From Stenotrophomonas sp. HITSZ_GD (GTDB taxonomy: Bacteria > Pseudomonadota > Gammaproteobacteria > Xanthomonadales > Xanthomonadaceae), in contig NZ_JARQXB010000001.1 in assembly GCF_029543105.1 (NCBI RefSeq), positions 329,955 to 393,954 on the forward strand: DNA of 64,000 nt, in the 5' to 3' direction. A program made the translations under genes and the position numbers. This document shows positions 8,272-19,076 of this stretch, in pieces. The notes below the pieces were generated by a model, which was given only the letters and a program-made list of their open reading frames with translations, was not told where the DNA came from and did not search any database. Every line of letters starts with the position of its first letter. Position 1 is the first letter of the stretch.

Positions 8272-8317
8272 CCCGGGCCCTGTAACCACTTATACACAGG
8301 GACCTGGGCGTTTTTTT
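8272..8317 (+). terminator. Plus-strand terminator-like hairpin with an embedded DnaA-box match, upstream of tonB
   Basis: The arms CCCGGG-CCCTGT and ACAGGGACCTGGG pair with one bulge and are followed by CG and seven T on the plus strand. Both flanking genes are on the minus strand, so it would stop antisense transcription entering the TPR gene rather than end a known gene. The loop region holds TTATACACA (8290-8298), a full match to the DnaA-box consensus TTATNCACA. Confidence 0.5.
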
Positions 8318-8323
8318 GCGACC

Positions 8324-9505
8324 TTACTTGCCGTTGATGATCTTCTTGGCGTCGTCGGGCTTCTTCACGCCCTTGGCCAGCGCCTGCTGGGCCGCCTGCT
8401 TGGCTTCGGCGGTACGCCCCTCGTTCTTGAGGACCTTGGCCAGGTTCAGGTAGGTCTCGCCGTCCTTGGAGAGGGGAGCGGCCTTCTGCCAGTTCTCGAT
8501 CGCCTGCGGCAGCTGGTCGGTGTAGTAGTACGACTGTGCCAGCGCCAGGTAGGTCTGGTAGTCCGGCTTGAGGATGCCCTTGGAGATACCCTCGTTGATG
8601 ACCGCGATGACGTCCTTTTCCTTGTTGTCCGTGTTCGCGTAGATCGAGTACAGCTGCTTGTACTCGCGCTCGTCGGTCAACTGGCCGCTGGCGCGCAGCT
8701 TGTCCATGACCGCGGCGGCCTTGTCCATCTGGTCGGCCTGCATGTACATGCTGGCCAGATTGAGCTGGGCCTTCTTGTCGTTCGGGTTCTTGGCGGCCAG
8801 CTGTTCGGCCGAGGCCACGGCCTCGCCGGTCTGGCCGGCTTCCGCATAGGCGGCCATCAGCAGCTGGTTCCAGTTGTCCTTCGGCTCCGGCGAGGCGGCG
8901 ATGGCCTGCTTCAGCACCGGGATCGCTTCCTGGTAGCGCTCGGCCTGGTACAGCGCCTGGCCCTTGAGGATCAGGTCTTCCGGCTTCTGCGACTTGGTCT
9001 CGGCCAGATACTTGTCCAGCGTGGCCAGGCCTTCGGTGTACTGGTTGTCCTGCAACTGCAGCTGGGCCAGCATTAGCATCGACTGGTAGTGGCCGTTGTT
9101 GTCCAGGCCGTTGAGCGTAATGGCCTGCTGCAGGTAGGTCTTCGCGCCGGCGGTGTCGTCCAGGTTGTAGGCGGACTGCGCGGCGAGCTGCGCGGCAATG
9201 GACTTGTCGGCGTTGTTCGCGGCCGGGTTGGCCAGGATCTCGTCAGCCTGGGCGCGCACCGCGGCGTAGTCGTCACCCTTGTTGAAGGCATCGACCAGCT
9301 TCTGCAGCTTGCTGCCCAGCTTGGCCGAGGTCTTTTCCTTCGGCTCCTCGCGCGTGGCGTTCGGGAACAGCACTTCGGCCTTCGCCGAGCGGGAATTCTT
9401 GCGACCGGAATCCGATTGCGCCATCGCATCCGTGACAACGGCACCGCCCAAGGCAGCGGCAATGAGCAGGGTCAGCAGAGCTTTGTTGCGATAGGGCTGT
9501 TTCAT
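8324..9505 (-). CDS. Secreted tetratricopeptide-repeat protein
   Basis: A 393-residue protein starting MKQPYRNKALLTLLIAAALGG with a cleavable signal peptide (MAQSDSG follows). A basic, low-complexity stretch comes next, then many TPR-like helical hairpins from about residue 50 to the end (for example GQALYQAERYQEAIPVLKQA and AQSYYYTDQLPQAIENWQKA). TPR arrays bind other proteins; the location should be periplasmic. A GAGGTGATC leader before the ATG gives a good ribosome-binding site and supports this start. It lies upstream of tonB in the same direction, so a role near the TonB machinery is possible but inferred only from position. Confidence 0.82.
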   Translation of the reverse strand: MKQPYRNKALLTLLIAAALGGAVVTDAMAQSDSGRKNSRSAKAEVLFPNATREEPKEKTSAKLGSKLQKLVDAFNKGDDYAAVRAQADEILANPAANNADKSIAAQLAAQSAYNLDDTAGAKTYLQQAITLNGLDNNGHYQSMLMLAQLQLQDNQYTEGLATLDKYLAETKSQKPEDLILKGQALYQAERYQEAIPVLKQAIAASPEPKDNWNQLLMAAYAEAGQTGEAVASAEQLAAKNPNDKKAQLNLASMYMQADQMDKAAAVMDKLRASGQLTDEREYKQLYSIYANTDNKEKDVIAVINEGISKGILKPDYQTYLALAQSYYYTDQLPQAIENWQKAAPLSKDGETYLNLAKVLKNEGRTAEAKQAAQQALAKGVKKPDDAKKIINGK

Positions 9506-9643
9506 GATCACCTCGGTCGGGCATCGCCAGGGCGATGCTGGAAGGAAACGCTGGCCGTACAAGAAAACGAGCCGGCAAACTTAGCAGAAACTTTCACGCA
9601 CAGAAAACGCTTTCCATGCTGGGGTGCAGCAATACGCCACCGT

Positions 9644-10453
9644 CTAGCCGCAGCGGGGATTTCTGCCCTCGCGCTTGGCCTGTTCATAGACCGGCATCAA
9701 GGACGGCGCATCCCGCTGCAGTTCTCTGATCCGGTTGGCGGGGTCCGGGTGCGTGGACAGCCACTGCGGCGAACGCGCTCCGCTCGCAGCCATCATGTTC
9801 TGCCACAGGTTGACCGCTTGTGAGGGATCGAAGCCGGCATCGGCCATCAGGCGTTGGCCCACGATGTCGGCCTCGCTCTCCTGGGTACGCGAGCCGGGCA
9901 GCAGGAAGGCGGTCTGCGCGGTCATGCCGCCGATCTGGTTGACCGCGCTGGCGGCATTGCCGCCATAGGCCGCGCCGGCCAGCGCCCCGATCACCGACAA
10001 CCCGGTCTGCGCCCCCAGCTGGCGGGTGATGCGTTCCTCGTGGTGGCGCGAGATGACATGGCCGATTTCGTGCCCCAGCACCGCGGCGAGCTGGTCCTGG
10101 GTCTTGGCGACCTTGAAGATGCCGGTGTTGACGCCGACCTTGCCGCCCGGCAGCGCGAATGCGTTGGGCTCGTCGTCAACGAAGACCGCGGTTTCCCACG
10201 CGGTGTTGCGCCATTGCGGCGGCAGCTGCGCCACCAGTGCATTGACCACGCACTTCACGTACGCGATCTGCTTGCCGTCGCTGCTGATCTTTTCCTTGGA
10301 CTTGGTTTCGGCGAACGCCTGCGCACCCAGCTGGTCGAGCTGCTGCTGCGATACGCCGCCGACCATCTGCTTGCGCCCGGTCGGCGAGGTGGTGGTGGCG
10401 CAGGCCGACAACGTCAGTGCGGCGGCGACGCCCAATGTCACGAGTTTCTTCAT
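9644..10453 (-). CDS. M48-family zinc metalloprotease lipoprotein
   Basis: A 269-residue protein with a lipoprotein signal (MKKLVTLGVAAALTLSAC, lipobox LSAC), so it is anchored in the envelope. The zinc site is HEIGH (GHEIGHVISRHHEE, about residues 128-132) with a downstream glutamate in ESEADIVG, as in M48 peptidases such as LoiP/BepA/YcaL, which degrade misassembled outer-membrane proteins. It has no TPR domain of the BepA kind; the downstream gene is a separate TPR protein. A quality-control role in the envelope is inferred from the family. Confidence 0.88.
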   Translation of the reverse strand: MKKLVTLGVAAALTLSACATTTSPTGRKQMVGGVSQQQLDQLGAQAFAETKSKEKISSDGKQIAYVKCVVNALVAQLPPQWRNTAWETAVFVDDEPNAFALPGGKVGVNTGIFKVAKTQDQLAAVLGHEIGHVISRHHEERITRQLGAQTGLSVIGALAGAAYGGNAASAVNQIGGMTAQTAFLLPGSRTQESEADIVGQRLMADAGFDPSQAVNLWQNMMAASGARSPQWLSTHPDPANRIRELQRDAPSLMPVYEQAKREGRNPRCG

Positions 10454-10515
10454 GTGGATCCCCCGGGGGTTCGGAGGAATTCTGGCAGGCCCGGCTTAAC
10501 TTTTCGTCAAGCAAA

Positions 10516-11370
10516 CTACTGCAAACCGAACCAGTACAGCGCCGCGATGGCGATGGCATTGTTGAGGCCGTGGGCGAAGATCGCCGCCCACAGCGAGCCG
10601 GTGCGCCAGTACAGCCAGGCGAAGGCGGCCCCCATGCTGCCGTAGACCAGCCACAGCTGGCAGATCGCCAGCACGCCATTGCCGCTGAGGCCCGGGATTT
10701 CGTGCAGCAACGCGAACGCCACGCTGCTCAGCACGATGCCCAGCACCGGCCGGCCGGCGGCCAGCAGGCGCCCGAACAACACGCGGCGGAACAGCAATTC
10801 CTCGTACGCCGGTGCCAGCAGCACGGCGAAGACCACCGCCGACCACGGCCATTGCGCGAGCAGGTCGCTCATCAGCGAAAGGTTGGTCGGCACCGGCTTG
10901 ATGTCGAGGCGCTCGGCCAGCATGCCGGTAGCGGTGCTGAAGCAGAACACGCCCACCGCGACCAGGCTCGCCAGGCCCCATGTGCGCGGGACACGCAGCG
11001 CGGCCCAGGATTGCTGCCGTTCGGCACGGCTGGCCCGGCGGCGCCAGAAGTACACCACCAGCGCCGCGGTGCCGGTGCTGACCAGGGCCATCAACAGCTG
11101 CGCCATCGCGCCGGGCTGGCCGAGCTGGTGCGCGACTTGCGAAGGATCGATCTCCACGCCGCGGGCGCGCGCCTCGAACACCAGCTGGAAGCCGCGCAAC
11201 ACGCCCCAGGCCATCCCGGCGGCGATGCTGACCAGCAGCAGGATCACCAGGGCGATTAGGGCATCGAGGAAGAAGTTGAGGACGGGCGCGCGGTCAGCGG
11301 TGGGCGCGGCCGGTGCATGCACGGACAGCCCCTCCGCGGCAGGCGGCGGGGACACGGGAAGATCGTTCAT
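10516..11370 (-). CDS. CPBP-family intramembrane glutamic metalloprotease
   Basis: A 284-residue polytopic membrane protein with about seven hydrophobic segments after a 30-residue soluble N-terminus. It has the three CPBP/Abi motifs: EExxxR (YEELLFRRVLFG), a His in FALLHE, and HxxxN (AHGLNNAI). Family members cleave within membranes (Rce1-like) or act in peptide resistance; the bacterial role here is not known. It lies directly downstream of gyrB in the same direction, separated by a strong GC hairpin. The arrangement gyrB, CPBP, M48, TPR, tonB is part of the xanthomonad origin block. Confidence 0.88.
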   Translation of the reverse strand: MNDLPVSPPPAAEGLSVHAPAAPTADRAPVLNFFLDALIALVILLLVSIAAGMAWGVLRGFQLVFEARARGVEIDPSQVAHQLGQPGAMAQLLMALVSTGTAALVVYFWRRRASRAERQQSWAALRVPRTWGLASLVAVGVFCFSTATGMLAERLDIKPVPTNLSLMSDLLAQWPWSAVVFAVLLAPAYEELLFRRVLFGRLLAAGRPVLGIVLSSVAFALLHEIPGLSGNGVLAICQLWLVYGSMGAAFAWLYWRTGSLWAAIFAHGLNNAIAIAALYWFGLQ

Positions 11371-11395
11371 CGCTTTCCTGCGCGGCGGGATGATG

Positions 11396-11424
11396 GCCGC
11401 CGCATCGCTCCCCGATGCGGCGGC
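11396..11424 (-). terminator. Strong GC hairpin between gyrB and the CPBP gene
   Basis: A perfect 11-bp inverted repeat, GCCGCCGCATC / GATGCGGCGGC, has a 7-nt loop 14 nt after the gyrB stop. There is no T tract, so it may be an mRNA-stabilising or Rho-assisted element rather than an intrinsic terminator. Confidence 0.5.
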
Positions 11425-11437
11425 TGCACCGATGATG

Positions 11438-13972
<2,535 letters not shown>

Positions 13973-14025
13973 TTATAGCAGCCAGGCCTTGCGGGCCCGG
14001 ACCGGGTGAATAGCCAACTCCCCAT

Positions 14026-15117
14026 TCATTCGGCGGGGGAGATGGCTCCGTGTTCCACGTGGAACCGGGCGGGGCTCCACGCCTCCAGCAGCGTGGGCGC
14101 CTCCGTGACCGTAATCAGGACCTGGGCGTGCCCGTCGAGCAGCCGCGCCAGGATGCGATGCTGGTGCTGGCGATCCAGCTCGGACGCCAGGTCGTCCAGC
14201 GCGATGACCGGCCATTCGCCGCGTTGGTCGGCGAAGTCTTCCGCCTGCGCCAGGAGGCAAGCCAGGGCGGTGAGCTTTGCCTGCCCACGGGAGAGGGCTT
14301 GAGGACCGGGAAGCCCATCGAATTCGGGTTGCCAATCCGCGCGGTGCGGCCCGACGGAGGTGTAACCGTACTGCCGGTCCCGCTCGCGGGACAGCAATAG
14401 CGCGTCGGCAAGCGGTACTTCATGCCGGCGCCAGCCGGGCTGGAAGGCGAGTGCGGCCATGCCGAGGGACGGGGCGATATCCGCGGCCAGTGGGATGGCC
14501 TTGTCCTGCAAGCGTTCCAGGTAGGCACGGCGCCGCAGGGTCAGCAGCTCGCCTGATTCGCCCAGCTCCCGGTCCCACGCGTCGAGCGTGGCGCCGCTCC
14601 CCCCTTGCTTCAGCAGCGCATTGCGTTGCTTCAATGCACGCGAATAGCGCCGCCAAAGAGGGAGAAAATCCGGTTCCACGTGGAACAGCGCCCAATCCAT
14701 GAAACGGCGCCGTGACTCTCCGCCGCCACTGATCAATGCATGGCTACCCGGCTCGAATGTCACCACGGCGATAGCGGCACATAGATTGCCCAGCTGCTGC
14801 ACGTCCTGGCCATCGAGCCTCCCCTTCCACGCCTGGCCGCTGTGACGCAAGCCAGCGCGACGCTTCCGGGTCAGGGCAGGGTCGCCGTGCTCCAGCCATT
14901 CGACGAACACTTCCAGGTCTTCCGCGCCCTGGCGCACGAGACCGTCGCGAACGCGCCCCCGAAAGCTGCGGCCGTAAGCCATCAGATGAAGGGCCTCCAG
15001 CAGGCTGGTCTTGCCGGCCCCATTTTCTCCCACTACCAGGTTCAAGCCCGGGCCGGGTCGCCATTCCACGCTGTCGAAACGTCGGAAGCGATGGAGCGAG
15101 ATTCGACTGATCAACAT
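14026..15117 (-). CDS. recF: RecF recombination mediator
   Basis: A 363-residue SMC-like ATPase that, with RecO and RecR, loads RecA at single-strand gaps. It shows Walker [10 protein letters not shown] (residues 30-38), an ABC signature LSRGQAKL and Walker [13 protein letters not shown]. It starts at [16 protein letters not shown]; the longer frame upstream lacks family sequence. Two parS-type sites fall inside the coding sequence and force the codons for FHVE at two places (ALFHVEPDF and the C-terminal ARFHVEHGA). It lies 128 nt upstream of gyrB and 358 nt downstream of dnaN. Confidence 0.95.
   Translation of the reverse strand: MLISRISLHRFRRFDSVEWRPGPGLNLVVGENGAGKTSLLEALHLMAYGRSFRGRVRDGLVRQGAEDLEVFVEWLEHGDPALTRKRRAGLRHSGQAWKGRLDGQDVQQLGNLCAAIAVVTFEPGSHALISGGGESRRRFMDWALFHVEPDFLPLWRRYSRALKQRNALLKQGGSGATLDAWDRELGESGELLTLRRRAYLERLQDKAIPLAADIAPSLGMAALAFQPGWRRHEVPLADALLLSRERDRQYGYTSVGPHRADWQPEFDGLPGPQALSRGQAKLTALACLLAQAEDFADQRGEWPVIALDDLASELDRQHQHRILARLLDGHAQVLITVTEAPTLLEAWSPARFHVEHGAISPAE
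14051..14066. other. parS centromere site 1 (in the recF 3' end)
   Basis: TGTTCCACGTGGAACC matches the pseudomonad-type parS palindrome (TGTTCCACGTGGAACA) at 15 of 16 positions. ParB family proteins bind such sites to segregate the origin region. Confidence 0.88.
14672..14687. other. parS centromere site 2 (inside recF)
   Basis: GGTTCCACGTGGAACA matches the parS palindrome at 15 of 16 positions with a perfect 14-bp core, GTTCCACGTGGAAC. Confidence 0.87.
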
Positions 15118-15420
15118 GGGGGAATGTTCGGCTGAAACAGGCAGGGCGAGACGCGAGAGCCGAGCATAGGGGAGACCGACGCTTTTTCGTGATCTTGGCC
15201 AAACATGGGGACAGCTTGTGGACAAAGCAACCGAATCGCCCGGCGCGGAGACCTGTCCACAGCCCATCCCCAACCCTCAGGCCCACTTTTTAAGGGGGTT
15301 TCCATGCCACTTTCTCCATAAAAATCATGCACTTAATGGGTTTTCCAACGAAATTTGCCCTACCAAGCACCACATAGCTCTTGATTTATATCTACTTCTA
15401 AAGCGGTAAGGGGCAGCCGA

Positions 15421-15451
15421 AAAGAAAAAGGCCCGGGTTTGATCCCGGGCC
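15421..15451 (-). terminator. Terminator of dnaN
   Basis: The stem GGCCCGGG / CCCGGGCC (15430-15451, loop TTTGAT) is followed on the minus strand by a T-rich tract. It lies about 25 nt after the dnaN stop. Confidence 0.85.
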
Positions 15452-15455
15452 CTTC

Positions 15456-15471
15456 AGTTCCACGTGGAACA
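15456..15471. other. parS centromere site 3 (between recF and dnaN)
   Basis: AGTTCCACGTGGAACA matches the parS consensus at 15 of 16 positions. It lies between the dnaN stop codon and its terminator. Confidence 0.87.
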
Positions 15472-15475
15472 CGCG

Positions 15476-16576
15476 TCAGAGGCGCAGCGGCATCACCACA
15501 TGCCGCGACTTCTCGCTGCTTGCCTCACGCACCAGTGCCGACGAGTTCGCATCGCGCAGCTGGATGACGATGTGCTCGTCGCGCAGGGCAGACAGCGCAT
15601 CCAGCAAGTAGTTCACATTGAAGCCGATTGCCAGGTCGGACACCTTGGTGTCGGCCTCGATTTCTTCCTGCGCCTCTTCCTGCTCAGGGTTGTGGGCGCT
15701 GATCTTCAACTGGCCCGGCGAGACCTCGACACGAACGCCGCGGTACTTCTCGTTGGACAAGATGGCCGCACGCTGCAGCGATGCGCGCAACGCCTCGCGG
15801 TCCACCTTGACCTCACGGTCCGCGCCGATCGGAATCACCGCCTCATAATCCGGGAAGCGGCCATCGATCAGCTTGGAAGTGAAGGTCACATCGTCGCGCT
15901 TCACGCGCACGTGGCTGCGGCCCACCTCCAGTTCCAGCGCGCGATCGCCGCCTTCCAGCAGGCGCTGCAGCTCGGTCACGCCCTTGCGCGGCACGATGAT
16001 CTGGCGCTTGGTGCCGCTGCTACCTTCGAGTGCGGTCTCGCACAGCGCCAGGCGATGGCCGTCGGTGGCGACACAGCGCAGCGTCGAATCGCGCAGGTCG
16101 AACAGCAGACCGTTGAGGTAATAGCGCACGTCCTGCTGCGCCATCGCGAAGGCGGTGCGCTCGATGAGCTCCTTCAGTGCGGCTTCGGGCACCGCCACGC
16201 GCTCGGTGGCTTCCACTTCGTCCACCGACGGGAAGTCGTTCGCAGGCAGCGTCGCCAGCGTGAAACGGCTGCGGCCCGCTTGCACGGTGACCTTTTCGCC
16301 CGATTGCGACACCGTGACCCGGCTTCCGTCGGGCAGTGCACGCACGATTTCGAACAACTTACGGGCCGGAATCGTGGTTTCGCCGTCCTGCGCATCCTCC
16401 ACGGCGATGCGCGAGATCATCTCCACCTCCAGATCCGTGCCGGTCAGCGAGAGCTGGCCGTTCTGCACCTGGACGAGGAAGTTGGCCAGCACGGGCAGTG
16501 TCTGGCGGCGTTCAACCACATTGACCACCTGGGCCAGTGGCTTGAGGAAGGCTTCGCGCTGCAGTGTGAAACGCAT
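15476..16576 (-). CDS. dnaN: DNA polymerase III sliding clamp (beta subunit)
   Basis: A 366-residue three-domain clamp that dimerises around DNA and tethers polymerase III and other clamp-binding proteins. It begins MRFTLQREAFLKPLAQV and has typical segments such as TDLEVEMISRI, TIPARKLFEIVRALP, FPSVDEVE and ATDGHRLALCE. It ends VVMPLRL, the conserved C-terminus near the hydrophobic binding groove. The length equals the E. coli protein. It lies 283 nt from dnaA in the same direction, across the likely origin. Confidence 0.97.
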   Translation of the reverse strand: MRFTLQREAFLKPLAQVVNVVERRQTLPVLANFLVQVQNGQLSLTGTDLEVEMISRIAVEDAQDGETTIPARKLFEIVRALPDGSRVTVSQSGEKVTVQAGRSRFTLATLPANDFPSVDEVEATERVAVPEAALKELIERTAFAMAQQDVRYYLNGLLFDLRDSTLRCVATDGHRLALCETALEGSSGTKRQIIVPRKGVTELQRLLEGGDRALELEVGRSHVRVKRDDVTFTSKLIDGRFPDYEAVIPIGADREVKVDREALRASLQRAAILSNEKYRGVRVEVSPGQLKISAHNPEQEEAQEEIEADTKVSDLAIGFNVNYLLDALSALRDEHIVIQLRDANSSALVREASSEKSRHVVMPLRL

Positions 16577-16859
16577 GTGGTTCCGTGCCCCTATGCTTTT
16601 AAAGATGTGGAATAAATCAAAAGCTTGGTGGTGATGGTAGGCGCGCTTTTGGCGGAAAACTACCTTAACCTGTTGTTCCGTAAGGATTTAATGCGCTCGA
16701 AACCCTTGGGATTACTGCCCCGGCCCTTGGGGTAAAACCTGTGGATAAATTTTCAGGTTCGTCCCCGACGAATCTTATCCACAGTTTCTCCCGGCCTTGC
16801 GCGCAAATCATGCACTGAATTTTCCCGCCTGTGCATGCGCGCGGGCACTTACGTTCGGC
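16577..16859. other. Probable oriC region between dnaA and dnaN
   Basis: These 283 bp contain two perfect DnaA boxes in inverted orientation, TGTGGATAA (16740-16748) and TTATCCACA (16775-16783), 26 bp apart. An adjoining AT-richer stretch at 16590-16700 (CTTTTAAAGATGTGGAATAA, GGATTTAATG) lies next to the dnaN start. Xanthomonad origins are known from this gene cluster, and the position between dnaA and dnaN fits. The region must also hold the dnaN promoter. The exact unwinding element is not certain. Confidence 0.7.
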
Positions 16860-18203
16860 TTACTCGCTCAACTTGCGGATCAGCTTGTCCCAGTCCTCGC
16901 GCAGCTTGCCGTCGGTTTCCATCAGCGTGCGGATCTGCCGGCAGGCGTGCAGCACGGTGGTGTGGTCGCGGCCGGCGAATGCATCGCCGATCTCCGGCAG
17001 GCTGTGTTCGGTGAGTTCCTTGGCCAACGCCATGGCAACCTGCCGCGGCCGGGCCAGCGAACGGGTGCGGCGCTTGGACAGCAGGTCCTTCATCTGCAGG
17101 CCGTAGTAGTCGGCCACGGTCTTCTGGATGTTCGGGATGCCGATGGCCTGCTGCTGGGCGCGCAGCAGGTCGCGCAGCGTCTCCTGGGCGAACTCCACGG
17201 TGATGGTGCGGCCGGTGAAGTTGGCGCGTGCGGTGAGCGTGTTGAGCGCACCTTCCAGGTCGCGCACGTTGGAGCGCATCTTCTTGGCGATGAGGAAGGC
17301 CACATCGTCCGGGATTTCCGCGCCGCGTTCGCGCGCCTTGGCCAGCACGATCGCCGCGCGCGTTTCGAAGTCCGGCGGGTCGATCGCCACCGACAAGCCC
17401 CAGGCCAGGCGCGACTTCAACCGCGGCTCCAGGCCTTCGACCTCGCGCGGGTAGCGGTCGCAGGTCAGGATGATCTGCTGGCGCCCATCGAACAGCGCGT
17501 TGAAGGTGTGGAAGAACTCCTCCTGCGTGCGGTCCTTGCCGGCGAAGAACTGGATGTCGTCGATCAGCAGCGCATCGATCTGCTGGAACTGGCGCTTGAA
17601 CTGGTCCATCGCCTTGTCCTGCAGCGCGCGGATCATCGCGCTGAAGAACTGCTCCGAGCGCAGATACATGACCTTGGCGTTCGGGTTGGCCTGGCGCATC
17701 GCGTTGCCGGCGGCGAACATCAGGTGGGTCTTGCCCAGGCCGGTGCTCCCGTACAGCAGCAGCGGGTTGTGGGCACGGTCGCCGGGCTTCTGTGCCGCCT
17801 GCAGCGCGGCGGCGCGGCCCAGCTGGTTGCTGCGGCCCTCGACGAAGTTGTCGAACGTGTAGTGGGTGTCCAGGTTGCCGGCGAAGGGTACCGGCGCGGC
17901 CTGCGGGGCGACCGCCTGGGCCACTGCGGCGGCCAGCGGGGCGGCCTGCGCCAGCGGCTCGACGGGCTTCGGGCGCGAACCCACGGCCAGGGCGACCTCG
18001 CTGTTGCCGGCGTAGTGGCTCACCAGCTCGCGGATGCGCGACAGGTAGCGTTCGCGCACCTGCTCGACAATGAAGGCGTTCGGGGCGTACAGCACGACGC
18101 TGTCGGCGCGCTCGTCGGCCTGTAGGGGTTTCAACCAGGTGTGGACATCTTCGGGCGGGAATTCCGCTTCAAGACGTTCCAGGCAACGGGGCCAAGCATC
18201 CAT
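16860..18203 (-). CDS. dnaA: Chromosomal replication initiator DnaA
   Basis: A 447-residue AAA+ initiator that binds DnaA boxes and melts oriC. The N-terminal domain I is [23 protein letters not shown], followed by an alanine/proline-rich linker (about residues 80-110). The AAA+ core has Walker [10 protein letters not shown] (about 150-158) and Walker [10 protein letters not shown]. The C-terminal DNA-binding domain has [15 protein letters not shown]. Upstream in-frame sequence is not DnaA-like, so the ATG at 18203 is used. The promoter region shared with rpmH holds a DnaA box, consistent with autoregulation. Confidence 0.97.
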   Translation of the reverse strand: MDAWPRCLERLEAEFPPEDVHTWLKPLQADERADSVVLYAPNAFIVEQVRERYLSRIRELVSHYAGNSEVALAVGSRPKPVEPLAQAAPLAAAVAQAVAPQAAPVPFAGNLDTHYTFDNFVEGRSNQLGRAAALQAAQKPGDRAHNPLLLYGSTGLGKTHLMFAAGNAMRQANPNAKVMYLRSEQFFSAMIRALQDKAMDQFKRQFQQIDALLIDDIQFFAGKDRTQEEFFHTFNALFDGRQQIILTCDRYPREVEGLEPRLKSRLAWGLSVAIDPPDFETRAAIVLAKARERGAEIPDDVAFLIAKKMRSNVRDLEGALNTLTARANFTGRTITVEFAQETLRDLLRAQQQAIGIPNIQKTVADYYGLQMKDLLSKRRTRSLARPRQVAMALAKELTEHSLPEIGDAFAGRDHTTVLHACRQIRTLMETDGKLREDWDKLIRKLSE

Positions 18204-18315
18204 CAAAGTGTATTCATCATGGGCCTTCCGGGCGCGCAGGCATCCGCCATGCATCGGCACGGGAGGCAGAAAACGGATGGGCCAGACTACCACCGGGGGG
18301 CAGGTTTTCCCATAT

Positions 18316-18324
18316 TTATTCACA
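18316..18324 (+). promoter_or_regulatory. DnaA box in the dnaA-rpmH intergenic region
   Basis: TTATTCACA matches the consensus TTATNCACA. It lies 113 nt upstream of the dnaA start and about 45 nt before the rpmH promoter, suiting DnaA control of its own gene. Confidence 0.65.
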
Positions 18325-18365
18325 GGCACATCCACAGGCTCCCACACGCGAGCGCAAGGCGCGAC

Positions 18366-18395
18366 TTGACCAAGCCCGGGCGGCACCTCTAGAAT
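18366..18395 (+). promoter_or_regulatory. Promoter of rpmH-rnpA
   Basis: TTGACC (18366-18371) and TAGAAT (18390-18395) with an 18-nt spacer give a sigma-70 type promoter. It implies a leader of about 33 nt to the rpmH ATG. Confidence 0.75.
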
Positions 18396-18434
18396 TTCCG
18401 GTTCTTTCGTACCCCTTTACCTACAGAGGCCCCC

Positions 18435-18575
18435 ATGGCCACCAAGCGCACCTACCAGCCCAGCAACCTCAAGCGCAAGCGCGACCACGGCTTCCGTGCC
18501 CGCATGAAGACGGCCGACGGCCGCAAGGTGCTGGCCCGTCGCCGCGCCAAGGGCCGCAAGCGCCTGAGCGCTTGA
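18435..18575 (+). CDS. rpmH: 50S ribosomal protein L34
   Basis: A 46-residue, very basic protein: [19 protein letters not shown] at the N-terminus, then the conserved [31 protein letters not shown] body. L34 sits in the exit-tunnel region of the large ribosomal subunit. AGAGG upstream of the ATG serves as ribosome-binding site. It is divergent from dnaA and is followed by rnpA 38 nt later, the classical rpmH-rnpA arrangement. Confidence 0.97.
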   Translation: MATKRTYQPSNLKRKRDHGFRARMKTADGRKVLARRRAKGRKRLSA

Positions 18576-18613
18576 TTGCCGCGCCGCTGAACGCGGCCCA
18601 GGCAATCCCGACC

Positions 18614-19060
18614 GTGATCGATTCCGACCCGCGCAGGCGATTTCCTCGCTCTGCGCGGGTTCGTTCGCGCGCGGAATATGCTGTCGTCTTCGATAACAGC
18701 CACCGCTGCTCCGACCCGCTCATGAGCCTGCACTGGCGCCCCGTCGAGGGCCCGGCCCGACTCGGCATGGCCGTGTCGCGCAAGGTGGACAAGCGCGCGG
18801 TCGGGCGCAACCGCATCAAGCGCGTGCTCCGCGAGACCTTCCGTCATCTGCCGGCTTCGCTGGCAGGTGGGGACTATGTCGTGGTCGCCCGTTCCGCGGC
18901 CGCGCGCGCCAGCCATTCCGAACTGCGTGATGCTTTCCTGCGCGTGTTGCACCGTGCGGGCGCATTGCCCGTGCCTGCGGCGGGCGTCACAATGCCGCCG
19001 CGCCAGGATGCCCACCCTTCATCCTCTCCATTGACCGAGCCGGAACGCCGTTCCGACTGA
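18614..19060 (+). CDS. rnpA: Ribonuclease P protein component
   Basis: A 148-residue basic protein that assists the RNase P RNA in removing tRNA 5' leaders. It carries [17 protein letters not shown] at the N-terminus and the RNR motif [18 protein letters not shown] (about residues 60-77). I use a GTG start near the conserved core; a TTG at 18572 overlapping the rpmH stop is possible and would add 14 residues. A proline/serine-rich tail of about 25 residues extends beyond the core. No yidD lies between rnpA and yidC, unlike in E. coli. Confidence 0.9.
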   Translation: MIDSDPRRRFPRSARVRSRAEYAVVFDNSHRCSDPLMSLHWRPVEGPARLGMAVSRKVDKRAVGRNRIKRVLRETFRHLPASLAGGDYVVVARSAAARASHSELRDAFLRVLHRAGALPVPAAGVTMPPRQDAHPSSSPLTEPERRSD

Positions 19061-19076
19061 GCCGAGTTGCTGCCTG

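Larger units (their letters stand above)
15118..15475. other. recF-dnaN intergenic region
   Basis: These 358 bp hold no gene. They contain the dnaN terminator, parS site 3 and two imperfect DnaA-box-like motifs (TGTGGACAA at 15217-15225; CTGTCCACA at 15253-15261). There is also a clearly AT-richer tract at about 15310-15410 (TTGATTTATATCTACTTCTA), unusual for this genome, which probably carries the recF promoter and may contribute to origin unwinding. Confidence 0.6.

Noticed and set aside
9522..9540. Palindrome GCATCGCCAGGGCGATGC just before the TPR gene start
   Set aside because: It lies in the leader, but without a T tract or known motif; probably a chance or weak RNA hairpin, too little to call.
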